Shown here: positions 37,494 to 52,200 of the stretch, piece after piece
Layout of the letters: every line of letters starts with the position of its first letter
How positions within the stretch are numbered: the first letter of the stretch is position 1
Assembly (NCBI GenBank): GCA_964007475.1
Contig: OZ023274.1
Span: forward strand, 99,891,322-99,955,321
Length of the DNA: 64,000 nucleotides
Source of the DNA: Hybos culiciformis
Taxonomy: Eukaryota; Arthropoda; Insecta; Diptera; Hybotidae
Direction of reading: 5' to 3'
Made by a program: the position numbers and the translations under genes
The notes under the pieces: generated by a model
The model's input: only the letters and a program-made list of their open reading frames with translations
Told to the model about the DNA's origin: nothing
Database searches by the model: none

Positions 37494-37654
37494 CGTTTTA
37501 TAAAACATACAAGATGCTCTGTCTTCATCTTCTCCTTCCGGACAGTCAATAAAACCATCACACAGCACATGATCATCTATACATCTATATCTACCTTGTC
37601 TGTCTGGAGTTGGGCAGGCAAATCTCTCCATACCGTCCATCGCAGAAGGACATT
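37494..37654 (-). CDS. Secreted LDLa-domain protein, penultimate coding exon
   Basis: This 161-base minus-strand exon is bounded by acceptor TTTATTTCAG and donor GTATGA. It starts with two bases of a split codon and ends on a full codon. Its 53 residues contain one complete LDL-receptor class A module with six cysteines at residues 1, 13, 24, 31, 37 and 48. The module has the FAC, RCI and CDGFIDCPEGEDED signatures, the last being the acidic calcium-binding loop. LDLa modules fold around calcium in secreted ligands and receptors. One module shortly before a short C-terminal tail suggests a secreted ligand (jelly belly/HEN-1 type possible) rather than a multi-repeat receptor. The signal peptide and N-terminus must be encoded upstream at higher coordinates and were not found in the window, so the preceding intron may exceed 26 kb. 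Confidence 0.88.
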
Positions 37655-40600
37655 CTGAAATAAAGATAAAAATTTAATAATTTTGATTTGCATTATATAT
37701 TTTATTTAATACAAATATAGTAAATAAATGGTTTAAATTGTAGGTAGGATATCTGCTGAGAGAAACACCGTGTATACTTGTCCACAACAAATACTTGTTA
37801 ATTTTCGGCATTTACACCATTCTGAATATTCTGATTCCGAAAATAAAAATAGAAATTTTGAAATCTTCAATTTGAGGGAAGTATTATAAAAATTTTAGTA
37901 ATTTCTAGCCCGTTTTCCATCAAACATGAAAATTGTTCGTGCGTCCTAAACTGCTTGTAGCTAATGAATTACTCACTCAATTTTATGTAGTCGCGATATG
38001 GAGCCTCTCAACCAACCAAGGTTCTAAATAATTTTCATATAAAATTTATTGTTCTACATTTTATAAGCCTTTTAATGGATTTTGATAAAAATTAGAATTC
38101 TACATCGAAATAGCTTCCAAGGATTTGGACTAGGTTTTTGAATACGATGTACATAAATAGTGTTGGTATGGTATTGAAAAAATTTGAAAAATATGTTTAA
38201 CCCGTGGTTTTTACCAAGGTATCTTAAAATTGATGTTTATCTTAAATGAAAATATTCATTTATGAGGTATACTGTTCTGTATATTTTTCTTTTTAATTTC
38301 AAAATAATTTTTCAAATTGTTCAAAAAACTGCTGAAAATCAAATAAAAATATTAAAGCACATACACAAAATAATATACGTTTGTTGTATCATATTATTTA
38401 TATATTCTTAATTAATTACAGCAATTAGATTCCCTAAATTTATTTTCATAAGGGAATATCCCGATTCATTTGACATTAAAAATATATACGCTATTAAAAA
38501 ATATGTTTTCAATAATATAGTAAAAAAAAAAAAAAAAGATTTCAATTCTATAACGATTATAAAAATATATTTTATGGATATTATTCCACAGGAAAAACTT
38601 TAATTAAATTTTGTAATAACTTCTATGTACATTATGTATGTAGTATAACATTGATATTTCACAATGTAGTGATTATAAAATTCTTGATCCCAAGGTAAAG
38701 CACAAAGGTGTAGTATTAAGTTCGTATGTACATATAACATTAAAATTATTCTATGTGGGAAACTAAAATAATGAGAAATGAAATGTAATGTTTGCTTCTC
38801 TTGTGCAATATAAAACTTTGTCTGTTTTTTTTTTTTTTTTTTTCTTCCTAGGCGACAAGATAATTTTTATCTTATAAAAACAACATATTTTTTTCTCTTG
38901 TCCTTATTTTTGAGTTTTCTTTAAAACCAATGTTATTTTCTTTTACTCATGTAATTCATACTGCTCTTTACCTTGTACAATAGACTAATATAGAAGAAGA
39001 AAATTTTTTTTTTTACATAGATATATATGTACATAATTTGTATAATATGTTCTGTACAGTGCACATATAGATGTACTGTGCACATAGGTTTTTTTTTTTT
39101 TGTGTGTTTCTTTTGTATTTTGTAACTCCCACAAACATGGATTTTAATTTTCCTTAATTCGGGTGCATTTTTTCACTCTTTTAATTTTTGTTTTTATTTT
39201 GTTGCTACAAAAGGATATTGAACTCAGGTATTATCCCGGGAAAAATTATATATTGATATGTATGTTGTATACATAAATGTATATAGATTTTATTTGTTAT
39301 TTTTAGATATTAAGTAAAGCGATATCATCATTCGAATTTCTATATTGATATGTGTATATATAAGAGAAGGACATATAAGTATCTATGCATAATATATAAC
39401 TTTTAAAAATGTTAAAAAAAAAGAAAATAGAAAGGAATAAAACATTATATTGATAACATTTTTTTTTTAAAGTTACTTTTTGATGTGGGGTTGTAATTAC
39501 ATTGAACATAGGATGATCTGAACTAAGATGAATTTTACTCTCGGAAGAACTTATATTTAAGGAAAAAGGAATTCAATTATTAATTAAACAACCTGTTTTA
39601 ATTATAGTTTCGACAAGATTTTAGTTATTTTCTTTACGTAAGATAATGATTCCTAGTGATCTCTGCAAAAACCCACATTATAATTTTGTGCGAGAAATCT
39701 TATTTGTCTTTCCTAGTGTAATCCTTTTATTTAATAATTTTTTTTTTAAGTTTTCTACATTCTATGTAGAATATGTTGTTGACCGAAAAAGGAAAAAAAA
39801 ATTGATAAAAACATCATGCATGTATTGTAAATTAAATGATAAGACTAGACATCCCGGATATTTAATTTTATTAGAGTTAACATTCTTATAAACTAGTGAA
39901 ATATCGTATTCGAAATTCGAGTAAAAATTGTTTTTATCATTTATGACGGTTAAATTGATTACTTTAAATGTACATACATCATAAAATTCATTAAACTCTA
40001 TTTTTTAAACTCTATTTTAGTGTAAACCCGAGTGTAAACCACAAGTTATGATTGCTATTCGTTGCTAAAGTGAGTTAGATTTTTTCCTCACTCAGTTTTA
40101 AGAATATATTAATCAGCGCTGAATTCGCAAACTAATTTGAAACCTTATTATTTATTTACATATATTTTGTTGTTGTAAAAAAAAAGTAAAATAAAAGCAT
40201 TTGACTTCAAAATCAGCGGCTCCAGCCAAAAATTCCACTGACAAACCACCAGTCCAACTGTAAATGTATATAATTATGACATTTTGTACTTTAGCCATAA
40301 CATATATACTATAGAAGAGCATCGCATATAAATAAAGTGTATAAAATTACTTTTATCGACATTTTCTTCCATACTTCTGGATTAAAAAAATTGTTCCTTA
40401 ATAATAAAATTTTCAATGTGTCCGTCGAAAGAACATTAGATTTTAAATTTACAGCATTAAATGATGATTTTAAATTTTTTCTTTAAAAAAAAATGTTAAA
40501 ATGTTAAATCCTTGACAAGACACACCAGACATCCTACCAAAGACATTCACATTTTCATACTTCATTTTCAAAAAAAAAAAACTTTTAATAATTTTATTGA

Positions 40601-43600
40601 ATTTTCCCCCTAAAAATATATAAATGTACACAACACTTGTGTACCTGAGGTAAATTTTCTCGCTTACATATGATAGATCCTTTGTTATTAAGAACAAAAA
40701 AAAAATTATCAATTGAAATCCAATTAAAAATTATTTAAAGCAATAGCCGATAATTGAAATAATATCATTTTGTAACATTTTTTTTATAAAAGTCTGATTC
40801 TTTTTAAAATGTTCAATTAAATGCTATATCGTTTAAGTACAAAAAAAAAAAAAAAAACACTTAATTAAATGAAATGGGAATTATTTCACGTTAAATTAAA
40901 AGGAAAATGAAGAAGCCTAACTCTTTCCAATGCAACATAATTTCCTCATATAAATGTGCAAATGTCACATCCTAAACTCCTATCAATGCACTGAACATAT
41001 ATTTTATTACCATTCTTTTTCTGTAAATCAATATCAATTTCTCTCTATACATACATTTATTGCACACTTGAATGCACTTTTGACTCTGTCTTTTTTATTT
41101 TTTTGTGTTTTTATGTTTTTCTTGTTTAAAGTATCTATACATGATATGCTTTTGAGAAAATGAGTCTTTATGTACACATAGATATGTTCTGATAATCAAA
41201 GTAAAAATTTTTATTTCTTCTTTGTATTTATAAAACCAACAGCATCATTCAATATTAACAATATATTGAAATAAAGTTACAGGTAATTTAACCAGGCTGA
41301 CTTTTTGAGGACATAGGTATTAGTCAAAATGTATTTTCGTTTCATTTTCAAATTTTTACCACTAGATTTAAAATCTAACAATTCTTGTATTATATGTATA
41401 ATGTATTATATACAATATATAGATTTCAGAAAATTTGCATAAATTAGTTTGAATAATTCGTAGTCTTTTTTGAGAAAATTTAAGAAATCCACATGAACAA
41501 ATAAACCAAACTTCAAATTTATTAATATGAGCTATAATACTATATTAATATAAGCTATTCTACTACATGATTATAGGACTGAATACTATAATATTAAATT
41601 GAATTTTATAAAACTTGCTATCAATTTTCAGATTTTTCTTCAGGAAAAAAAAAACTCGCAAATTATTTCGTAATCAAAATATTAATAGTATGAAAATAAG
41701 TAAATAATCCGTTGGTTGATACGAAAATGAATTGAATCAGTAAAATAGCATTAGGAAACAAAAATTAGTTTTGCTTCTCGTGATCGTGCAAGAACTTAGT
41801 TTAACACTAAACAGAATTTCGGAAAATATATAATATATATAATATATAGTATTATATTATATAAGTATGAAATTAGAAAAAATTAGAAAAATCGCAAAAG
41901 TAAAAATTCAATAACAATTAATAAACTTTAAAAATTATTATTTTAAAATCAAGAATTCCGTATTTAACCAAGGTTATTACATAAAAATTAAACGGTCCAA
42001 CTACATATAATATCGTAACGATGAATGTTGAAATATATTTTCTGCCTTTATTTTTATGTTTAATGCTAATAAAAATTAGATTAAAAAAAAAAAAAATAAA
42101 AAAAAGATAAAAAAAAAAAAGAAATCATCATATTAATGTAATTCTATTTTAGAAACAAGGAAAAGTATAATAAAAAAATTATTTAAATCCGATTATTTAA
42201 TTTACTTTTTATAATAGTTGTAATAATAATAGTAATAATAGTAAATTGTAAATCAGTAAATGCACTAAATCAGTATATGTGATGTATTTAAGTAGTTATC
42301 ATATTACATTTTTTAATCGGGATTTTCTTTCCACCCTTAAAGAAATTAAATTGTATATGTAAATTGTGAATTAATCAATGCGTTGTAAGTAAAAACATAA
42401 AATATCATTTTCTTTTTATATATACAAATCTTTAATGCTTTTATAAAGTTAACATATAAACTTATTTTCAATTTTCCTAAAAGTTTAATATATAATATAC
42501 CTGATCTATAAGTCATGTCGATATTAATTCAGTATAAACAATATGACTAAATTCAAGCTTCTTTCAAAATTTTCACAAAAAAGGACTTTTAAAATATATA
42601 TGTATTAAAATAATTGAAGATTTAAGTATCAAAAATTCTAAACTTTAATTTCTGTTTACCTAAATTTTATGAATTAAAGCTTAACCTGATTTTCTTTATT
42701 TCTTTCTTTTCAACAAATAAATTAACGTAACATAAAACCTATAAATAATAATACAAATTTTATAATTTTCTACATAATGGATTTAAGGTTATTATATTGA
42801 AATATATATCGTTTGAATCATTTCGTGTTTTGTAACTGCTTGCTTTTAATCCACCTCAGAACAAATTATTATATTTTTTTTCCAAATTACATAACACATT
42901 GGTAGTTATTATTATAAATTATATCTATTATATATATTTCATCACATAAAAAAAATATAATAATAATAAGTAAAGTTATCATTTTTTACTTAAATATAAA
43001 ACTAACAGAAAAATAAAATAAAATGTTTGCTCTTAAAAATGCACCAACATAGTTTTCACTTAATATAAATGTACTTATCCTACATAAAACAAAAATGCAT
43101 TCAAAATGAAAAAAAAATATATATATATAAAATATATACATACATTACATACATATATTATATAGATAATAATAAAACATAACTAATTTTTATTGCTTTT
43201 GTGAAAATGTTTTATTTCTGATTTAATAATTTTTAGCTACATATATAATATTATGTATCAAACATTCACATAAAATATAATATAAAAAAAAAAATTCTTA
43301 TGTATAAAATTTTTTTTTTTTTTAAATAGTTATGTATCCAATGATTTTATGCAATTTCATAATATTTCTGAGTACATTGCTTGAAAAATATGAAAGAAAT
43401 AAAAATTGAAACAATTTTTAAAGATAAATTTTTGTACAAACAACACCACCCCCAAAATGTCTAGCCAAAGTGGCGCCTAAATTCATTGAGTAAAATTTTT
43501 ATCTAAACATAGATGTATAAAATAGTTTATGTAGAGATTTTTTTTTTCTACACCAGTGCTATAATTGTACTTACTTTTGTTGATTCAACTGTATTTTATC

Positions 43601-46600
43601 CGTATTTTTTGGAGGTTTTTTTTTTTCTTTCTCAAAGATAAAAATAAAAACTAAATTGTTTTTAATCTTTCTCTCATATAAATTACCTGATGACCATCGT
43701 ATCGGTTTATTATACTTTTACAAATATTTCATATATATATTTATTTTTTGGCTGTACGGCATTAAATTTTGTATTTGCACAACCTTATAATAAGTATAAT
43801 CGCTAAATATTTAAATTTGTAATTTTTTTGCAGAATAAAGAAGACTTTAACAGTGTGAGTTAATTCTAAAGTTTTTTGAGGTCATTATTTATGAGAAACA
43901 TTTTATTATCCTAAATCCAAGGATAAATGGATTAAAATTGTATGTACTATGTATGTATTCTAAAGAGAGAAACGTTGGGTTTTTTTTTGAATCTTTGAAT
44001 GAAACTTGACTATAAAATAATTAAAAATACAGTTTTTGTATTCATTAAAAAAAAATATTAAAATTCAAATAGGGCAAATGTTATGTTATAATTTTTTTTC
44101 TAGATTCAACATTTTGGTACATCTGCCTTGATTCTTTCGATATGGTTATTATTTTTAAATAAGTAATGAAACTTTTCATTGATAAACATTCTAATCGATC
44201 AAATTTTATTACTATATGTATATACATTATTCTTGTTGTTTTCTTTTTCATATGAAGAAAATCTATATATATATATATATTTTATAAAGTTTAACTTTTT
44301 TCCTGATTAATGTGTTAAATGAAAACATCATTATCGATGAAAACTTTTATTAAGAACAGAAAAATTAATATACCGTATATTATGAGAAAAATTCATAAAT
44401 TTTAATTAAATTTGACATAAATAAACAATAAAACCAATAATTTATCGGATATTATTTCATATTAATGTCTTTAGAATTTTTATGGTTTTGTTCTGTATAT
44501 AGAAATAATAGCCAGATTTCTAAGAAATTTAAGGTTTATAAATTTGGATTTGTCAATAATATTTTGTCATTAGGTATTAAATTCAAATATAAATTTCTAT
44601 TTATACAACATTATTATCATCTACCTTAAAAGTATTAAAAAAGATGTATCTATCTAATTTTTTTTTTTTTTTAAAAAAAAGGTTTAATAAAATAATTAAG
44701 TTGTACATAAAACAGACTAGGTAGATAGATATTTACTTTATTTTATAATTTTAGTAAGTGACAATTACTTAAATGAAATCAAAAGTGTATATTACATAAA
44801 TATAGAAATAAAAATTTTCGCAGGATGTAGAAATCTTTTTAATTCAAATATTAATATGAAAATGTAAAAAATTACTTATACCTAATGTATAGTGTATTAT
44901 TTTATTTAATAATTGTTTTTACAGCAACATAAAAACGGAAAATATATATATATATATATATATAAAAAACACCAAATACCTATGTAATAAACTTCATTTA
45001 TGAAAACGCACATTAATCTTACTTTTCGTATATACTAACAAAAAAAAGCCAATGAAAAAACAGGATCTCATAAAATTTTCATGCAAAAATGTTTTTCCTT
45101 TTTTTCATGAAAAAAATATTTACATTAAAAATAAATACTTTTTGGTTTTTTCTATTTCTATTTATGTATATGTACAATGTAGTATATTCATACATTCTAT
45201 AGATTATATATACAATGTATATATATCATTTTATTATTAATATATATAATGATATCTTTACATACAAACATACATATATCAAAAAGTAAATAATTTAAAA
45301 GTTCTACATTGCATTTAAAGAAATAGAAATATATGTATACATAAATTTTTCTTTATTCAATTTTCATATGATATAATTGACAAATTATATGATTTCAGAC
45401 AATATTAAATGCAAATAAGATTTTTTTTAAATATACTTTACATATGGATAGACTGGAAAATCTGACTTTATTCGATAAAACTTGCAAAAATAAAAAAATT
45501 TATATTTATATCAATTTTTGTATTTTATATCAATTTTTGTATTGTTAATTGTTATAGATAAAATGGTTGATTTATTTTTCTAAAATTTTCTTCATGAAGT
45601 TTTTGGTGTTGAAAATTACAACATCACGAATTACTGATAAAATTCAAACTCTAAGGACCATAAATGGTAAATTTATTAACGCGTCTATCAAAACGTTTAT
45701 GTTAAGCATGCCACAAAACTAAACTATTCAAGCTTGAAGATACGTCATGAGAGAAAGTTTAGCGAAAGTGAATAGAAATAATTTGATTAAAAGAAAGGAG
45801 TATAAATCCGAAAAAAAAATTTTTTTTTCAGATATAAAAATTTTGATATAAAATAATATGTGAAAAAATTAAAACTCATTTGTATACATTTTTAGCTTTT
45901 ATCATGAGGTTCTGAAAGAATATTATGGATTTGTTTATATATCAATAAAAAAAAGTTTATTACTTTCTTTCATACGTTTCCCAATAATCGTGAAAATTAA
46001 GAAAATTTTATATTTTCTCACAAAATACATTTCATAGTGGCTGTAGTTTGATAGCAGTTCTAAGAAAAACTGTCACATTTTTATAAGTATCTATATATAT
46101 TACCATATAAAAGTGTATATTCTTCTGAAACATATACATTGAAATAAATACTTTAAGGAATAAAAATATAACATCAAGGATATAATATCATTTTATTTTT
46201 AAAATAAGAAAATATTTTTAAAGAAGTTCATCACCCCCGCATAAAATGTTACATGGAAAAAAAAAATCTGTTTACACATATGCATATTCATAATAGAATT
46301 TAAATAAAAAAAATAAAATAAAAATCACAGTACAAAAAGCGGACATAAATTCTTCTACTGTGTAATGGATTTTTATTTTCTATTTTTGTAATCTTTCATG
46401 TATTTGATTTGAGGTGATTCAAAAATTTCAGTTTTCAACATTTTAGGCTTCCTTTTTTATACCTATCTACATATAATAATATTGTTTTTATAAAAATGCA
46501 TGCATGCAATTGTTATTTTTCTTTTGTTTATAGAAATTTGATTCTACATAAAACAACATAAAATTTTCATTGATGTTTTTATTTATTAAGCTTTCATCAC

Positions 46601-48790
46601 TCTTAATAAAAACAAAATAAATGAGAAAATTATTCAAAAAATATTTATTAAAAAATTAAAATGATTTTCATTTGATATCAAATTTCCTTATTTTATTTTC
46701 GAAAAAAGCCTATTTATGAGTATTACAAATATTATTAAACTTGCAAATGCTTATATTTACATGTAATTTTAATATAAATAAATACTTTTTTAGTTAAATA
46801 ATTAGTAAAACAACTTTAACGAAAAAAAATTCAGTATCTATTTGAGGAATCTTTTTCTTTGAGCCACCCTTATTAAAATATTTTATATTATAAATTATTT
46901 AATTTCTTGGAAGGAATTCTGGAGCCATTGTTTGGCAAGGGGTATAATAAGAAGTAAAACATCTGAAAAAGGATCACACATATTTACGAAAACTTACTTT
47001 CTGGGCATTTTTGAATTTTATATGTACACATATTAAGTATAATATGGTTGACATAATAAATATGTAATGCAGAATGCAATTTCCATTATATGTCAAAAAA
47101 TAAAGATTTAGTGTTAATGTAAATGGAAATAACTAATTTTATTAGCAAAATATGAGATATTGAATTTAAAAAATAAATTTAAGATGAAGAACTTATTGTA
47201 AATTTATAAGAAATATAATTTCTGAAAATTTGAAATTCTAATGAGTTATTTAATTAAGTATGTAATTAATGCTGACGTTAAAGCTAAATATTATAGATTT
47301 TTTATATTTTCTATATTTATACCATTGATATTGATCTAAAATCTAATATTTGCGCACCAATATATACATTTTAATTATTTAATAAAAAAAACATTGGTTA
47401 ACATTAAAATCAAATGATGAATTAAAATATCAAAAAGTGCCGTAATTTAAAAAAAATTTCTTTAAGAAATATAAATTTTGAGTTATCGAATGATAGTAGT
47501 AAAATTAAAATCACAAAAAGTTTTTTAAAATAATAAATAAGTTTTTTAACGTTTTTAAAATTTCAAAATTGACCAATAAATTTTTTAATTGAACGCATAA
47601 ATTAAAATTTAATTACCATACTTTTAAGTAAATTTTGTATAAAATTATTAGTCATTCGTTCAGTGTGTCATTGATTCAGTGTTTGTGAGCGTTACAGCTT
47701 TTCTTATTGGCACTTTGAATGTTTTTTTATGATCTTTCAATTTCAATCTTATACATATTCTTATACCCCAGTCACGTCTAATAAGTAAACTTAATTTCAA
47801 TAAGTAAGCGGTCGAGAAAATTTAAGAAATTATTTCCCAATATTTCCTTTTCCTGCGTATTATTATTTTTAAATTTTTATTTATACCTCTGTATTTATTT
47901 AAAATTTTTTTTTTTTTTTAAATAATGCGATGGCACGTTTAACATTTATTTTGCAAATAAAAAAAAAAATTTCAAATTTCATTTTATAATGTTATTATTG
48001 CAAGGCTATAAAAAAGAAACTTCGTCATCTTATTTTTCATAACGTTTATGCAATCGCGAAAAATTTTGAAATAAGAGATGGAAAATATTTTCAAAATATA
48101 TATTTTTTATTAGGTACTATATTTATTTATTATTATATTTATTATTTTTCTTTTAGTTTATTCAAAGAATTCAATATAGAATTGCCTAGATATATTTAAC
48201 AAAAACTATCTTTTAACAATATTATGCAACATTTATACTAAAAGAATTATTAATAAAAAATAAAACTTTTTAATTTAAAATAATAAAAAGAAAAATTGAA
48301 AATAATAATGTTATCAAATCAATCTCGTTTGAACAGAACAAGAATAATGGATAATGTTAGTTTAGTAATTTTTTTGTTGTTCAATCAGAACTTCAGAAGT
48401 ATAAAATTCTAAGAAGAGTATTCAATATTATACTTTTTTTTTTAATAATTTTTCCTGAATTATTTTTCAAACTGTTTCTTTATTTTGCTAAACAAGAAGA
48501 TGGATGTTTTTCCTAAAGAAGTTTTATGAGTCGTATAGCTCGGTATTGGGATAGAGCTAAAATTTTAAATCATCATTTCGGAAATAAAAGTCAACATTTT
48601 AAAATTAACATTATTGTCATATACCCAGCAAAAAAACTTATATCTAAACTCAAAATGTGGTGGTATCTAATAGAAGTACCACAAAAGAATAATTTCGAAA
48701 AGATAAATTTTTCAATGTAATACAATGGATTTTGTGTTTAGGCTCTAATGGTGGTTCTACTGTTTAATGCTGACTTAAGACTTTCTAGAC
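37655..48790. other. A+T-rich tract, probably upstream intron of the LDLa gene
   Basis: The exon at 37494-37654 begins inside a codon, so another coding exon must lie further right. None could be recognised here. A plus-strand frame at 40195-40263 (ending PAKNSTDKPPVQL) and splice-like signals near 46957-46992 were considered and not accepted. AT microsatellite pieces occur near 44941-44965. Confidence 0.5.
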
Positions 48791-49231
48791 CAGTGTTTCT
48801 CAACCTTAGGGTCGCGACCCGAATTTGGGTCGCGAAAGATTTTCAATGGGTCGTTTTAATGGGAAAATTCTATTACAAATGCTACATATATTTTTTCAAA
48901 AATAATAAAATATTTTGATTATGTAAGAAGAATTAATCTATACATCTATTTTCTAACAGATTGCTCTGTTTTTAGATTGATAATAATAAAACAGCTTTTA
49001 AAATTCATTCGCTTTAAACAAATCGAACGAAAAAAAATTAATTATCAAATGAATGTGTCAACAACATATTATAAGTCGTTAAAATAAAAATAAATAAAAC
49101 ATTTTAAAGGTGTCTTTCTAGCTTGTCATTAAATTTTTCAGATTTCGTCGCGTTATTTTTCACATTGAGGGTCGCGTTATTTTATATTCATATTTTATAG
49201 GTCGCAATAGTAGAAAGGTTGAGAAACGCTG
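48791..49231. mobile_element. hAT-type MITE with perfect 8-base target duplication
   Basis: Left end CAGTGTTTCTCAACCTT; right end AAGGTTGAGAAACGCTG. The terminal inverted repeat is 17 bases with one mismatch. Flanking TTCTAGAC is exact on both sides (48783-48790 and 49232-49239), the 8-base duplication typical of hAT transposases. The subterminal region carries GGGTCGCGACCC (near 48810) and three more GGTCGC words at the right. At 441 bases it has no transposase. The intact duplication indicates comparatively recent insertion. It is related by its termini to the decayed copy at 4949-5415. Confidence 0.92.
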
Positions 49232-52200
49232 TTCTAGACTTTGTTGCCCCCAAGAAATTAGTTTTTTTTAATCTTAAAGACTTTTGTACCTTTGACAAAA
49301 AATATTTTAGGACAACGAAATTTTATTTGATGACGCTGTGGGTGTAATATAATTTAGAATTTTTAAAGAACGTTTTTATTTAATATACATATTAATTCTA
49401 TATGTAATTTTAAGTTCACCTTGTATAAAATTATATTTATTTTTTTTTTTTAATTTTTTTTTATTATTATTATACATATTATATAAATTAGCATCTATTT
49501 TAATCAAAATCAGTGTAGTGAAAATTAACAAAATAATCAAAAAGAAATTCAACGAAGTGAAAATTAAAAGTGTATTGCAGAAAAAATTAAAAACTTCTTT
49601 AATAACTTAACTTTATTCAAAAAAAAAGAAAAAAAAAAAAATTTATTTTTTTTGGAATTGCAAAACTTTTTATGTCGCAGTGTTTTTTTTTTTTTTTTTA
49701 TTATTTTTTATTTTAAAGAGATTCAAATAAAAGTAATTTAAAATTGCAATGATTACCTTAAAAAAAAAGAAAACTGATTCTATATAAGGTTTCAATACAA
49801 TTCTCGCAGAATCTGGAAGAAGAATAAAAAATTTGCTATATATCTATAATATATACGTAAATATAAAGTTAATAATCCGTAAATCTATATACTATATATA
49901 TACGTTTGTATAAATATATAATGTATATTTTTATTTTAAATTACACGAAAGGAAATTGCTTCAGGATATTTTTTTTTAATAAACAAGTTGCTTTTTAAAT
50001 CCTAGAGTAGACAAAGCACAAAGCTTTTGGTGTATTTATTTATTAAACTATGAAATGGGTTTCTTACAAAAATTCAGCAGTAGATTTATTTCTTTTTATT
50101 TCTATGTTTGTATTATATTCATAGACAGATAAAAAAAAAATTTAATCCCCACGAGTCCAGTGAAACAAATTGAATAATTTTGTTATCACTATATAAGATA
50201 TTCGTATTTCGGTTTAAATGAGTTCAAAAAAATATTTTAAATTTATCTTTTGATATTTCAATTTTAATTTTCACTTTTTGTCTTCTTATGAGAAATGAAA
50301 TTCTTACACTTAAGTTGTGCTAACGAAGTATACCGAATAAATAATTAAATAAAAAAATTTAATTATTTTTATACTTTGTAATTTTAAATAAAGAATTTAA
50401 ATTGAAACGAAATGACAACATTGTCAAACATTTTCAATACGACTGTACCCATTTATTAACATATAAAATTTCATTATTATAATGATCAATATTTTGAAGA
50501 TTTATTTAAGTATTGTATGTCTACATAACGAGTAAATTTTAAAAGGCACAAGATGTCTTATAAAGCTCTTTTTTTATTTTAACTTGGCAGCCAAACGAAT
50601 TGAATCACATAAAAGTTAAAACCAAAACATAAAAAAAAAATTTTTTTTACGTTATCTTTTTCAATCATATTTACGTATGTTTATATGAAAAGTAAATTTT
50701 TATGTTATCTAAAAAAGGATAAAAAATAAAATATAAAAAAAAAATAAAAATGTTAAAATATTATTACCTTAAAGGCAATTTTCATATTTTTTTTTTTTAA
50801 AAACATCATGTTCGCAAAAAAAAATTATTAATGTATGTTATAGGTATATTATGCTGAAAACAAACAAACAAAAAAATATAGTAATAACATTTTTCAAAGC
50901 ATAACAATAACAAAATGAAACATAAAAAAAAATATTTAATGTGTCCATTTTATTTATTTAAGTCACGTTAAAATTCACACATTAGAAATTTTTTTTCATT
51001 TATTTTTGGTATTTTCTAGCGGGCCTGTTAAGGTATCTATTTTTAGAATTTTTTGTCAGAATAAAAAAAAATAAAAATACCAAAAATAATAAAAATAAAA
51101 ATAATAATAAAAAGATTAAACAAAAAATTGTATAAATATAAATAAGTAATAATGAAAACAAACTAAAATTAGAAGTCACGGTTCAGTTTTTAATGTTTGA
51201 CCCTTTTTTGTGTTTTTTGTTTTTTTTTTTTTTCATTTTTTTTTTTTTTGAAATTAGATATTTTTTTTGAAGTACCCCATTGAAAAATGTCTTAATTATT
51301 TCTCTATAATATACAGAAAGTTTTTATTTTTTTTTTGTTCGTTGGGTTTTCTGTTTTATTTTCATTTCTGATTATTTACTTAATAATTACTTACTTTCAA
51401 GGTTTATTTTTACACGTTGCGCCATTTACAATGAAAACACATTAATAATAAAAATAAAATTACTGTTGATTCTATTCTATAAAATAAAAATAAAAAATAA
51501 AATAAGCAAAAAAAAAACAAAAAAAGATACAAAATATTTTTATTTTTGTTATTATTATCAGATAATTTCGTTAGTGGGTACAATTATAAATAAAAATCTG
51601 CTGAATTTATTTTGTGATTATTTATTTATTTACATATACATATAAATGATTTTTGATGATATTTATTAATATTCAAGCATAGAGCCTACATTAGGGTGTA
51701 TCTATTAGTGTATATATTTCGTATATATATATATGTAAGTGTAGGAACATATCAATTTTTTTTTTCTATTAGAAAAATTTATTATTTTCTATGGAAAGTT
51801 AGGGTAAGCACAAGTTGTGGTGCCGATTTCAGTGTGCTATCGTCAACAGATTTTGGACACACCTACCTTATTCAATAAGCACTATCGAGTACATGTGCAC
51901 AAAAAAATTGGAAAGAAATTGTTGTCTCATGGTTTAATTTGTTCTAGCTATTACAGAGTTACAGGGTGTTTCAGATAGAAAAATTTCTTTTAAATATCAT
52001 ATGGGTTGACATTTTGGTTTAAAAACTTGCTCAATTGTTTGTCTTAACTTTGGCATCTCAATCAAAGAAAAAATGTTTTGGATAGACATTCTTTCTATAG
52101 TTCCAATCACTAGATCACTACAATTTTCAACAAAAATAAAATAATTTTCTGAAATGTCATAATATGATGATTTGTTGATAATTGCACAGTATTGTAAATT

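Noticed and set aside
46905..47005. Splice-like signals on the minus strand (CCCAGAAA|GTAAGT and CCTTTTTCAG|ATG) beside a short open frame
   Set aside because: The implied intron would be only about 35 bases, below the usual minimum. The flanking frames show no recognisable protein and do not fit the phase needed for the LDLa gene.
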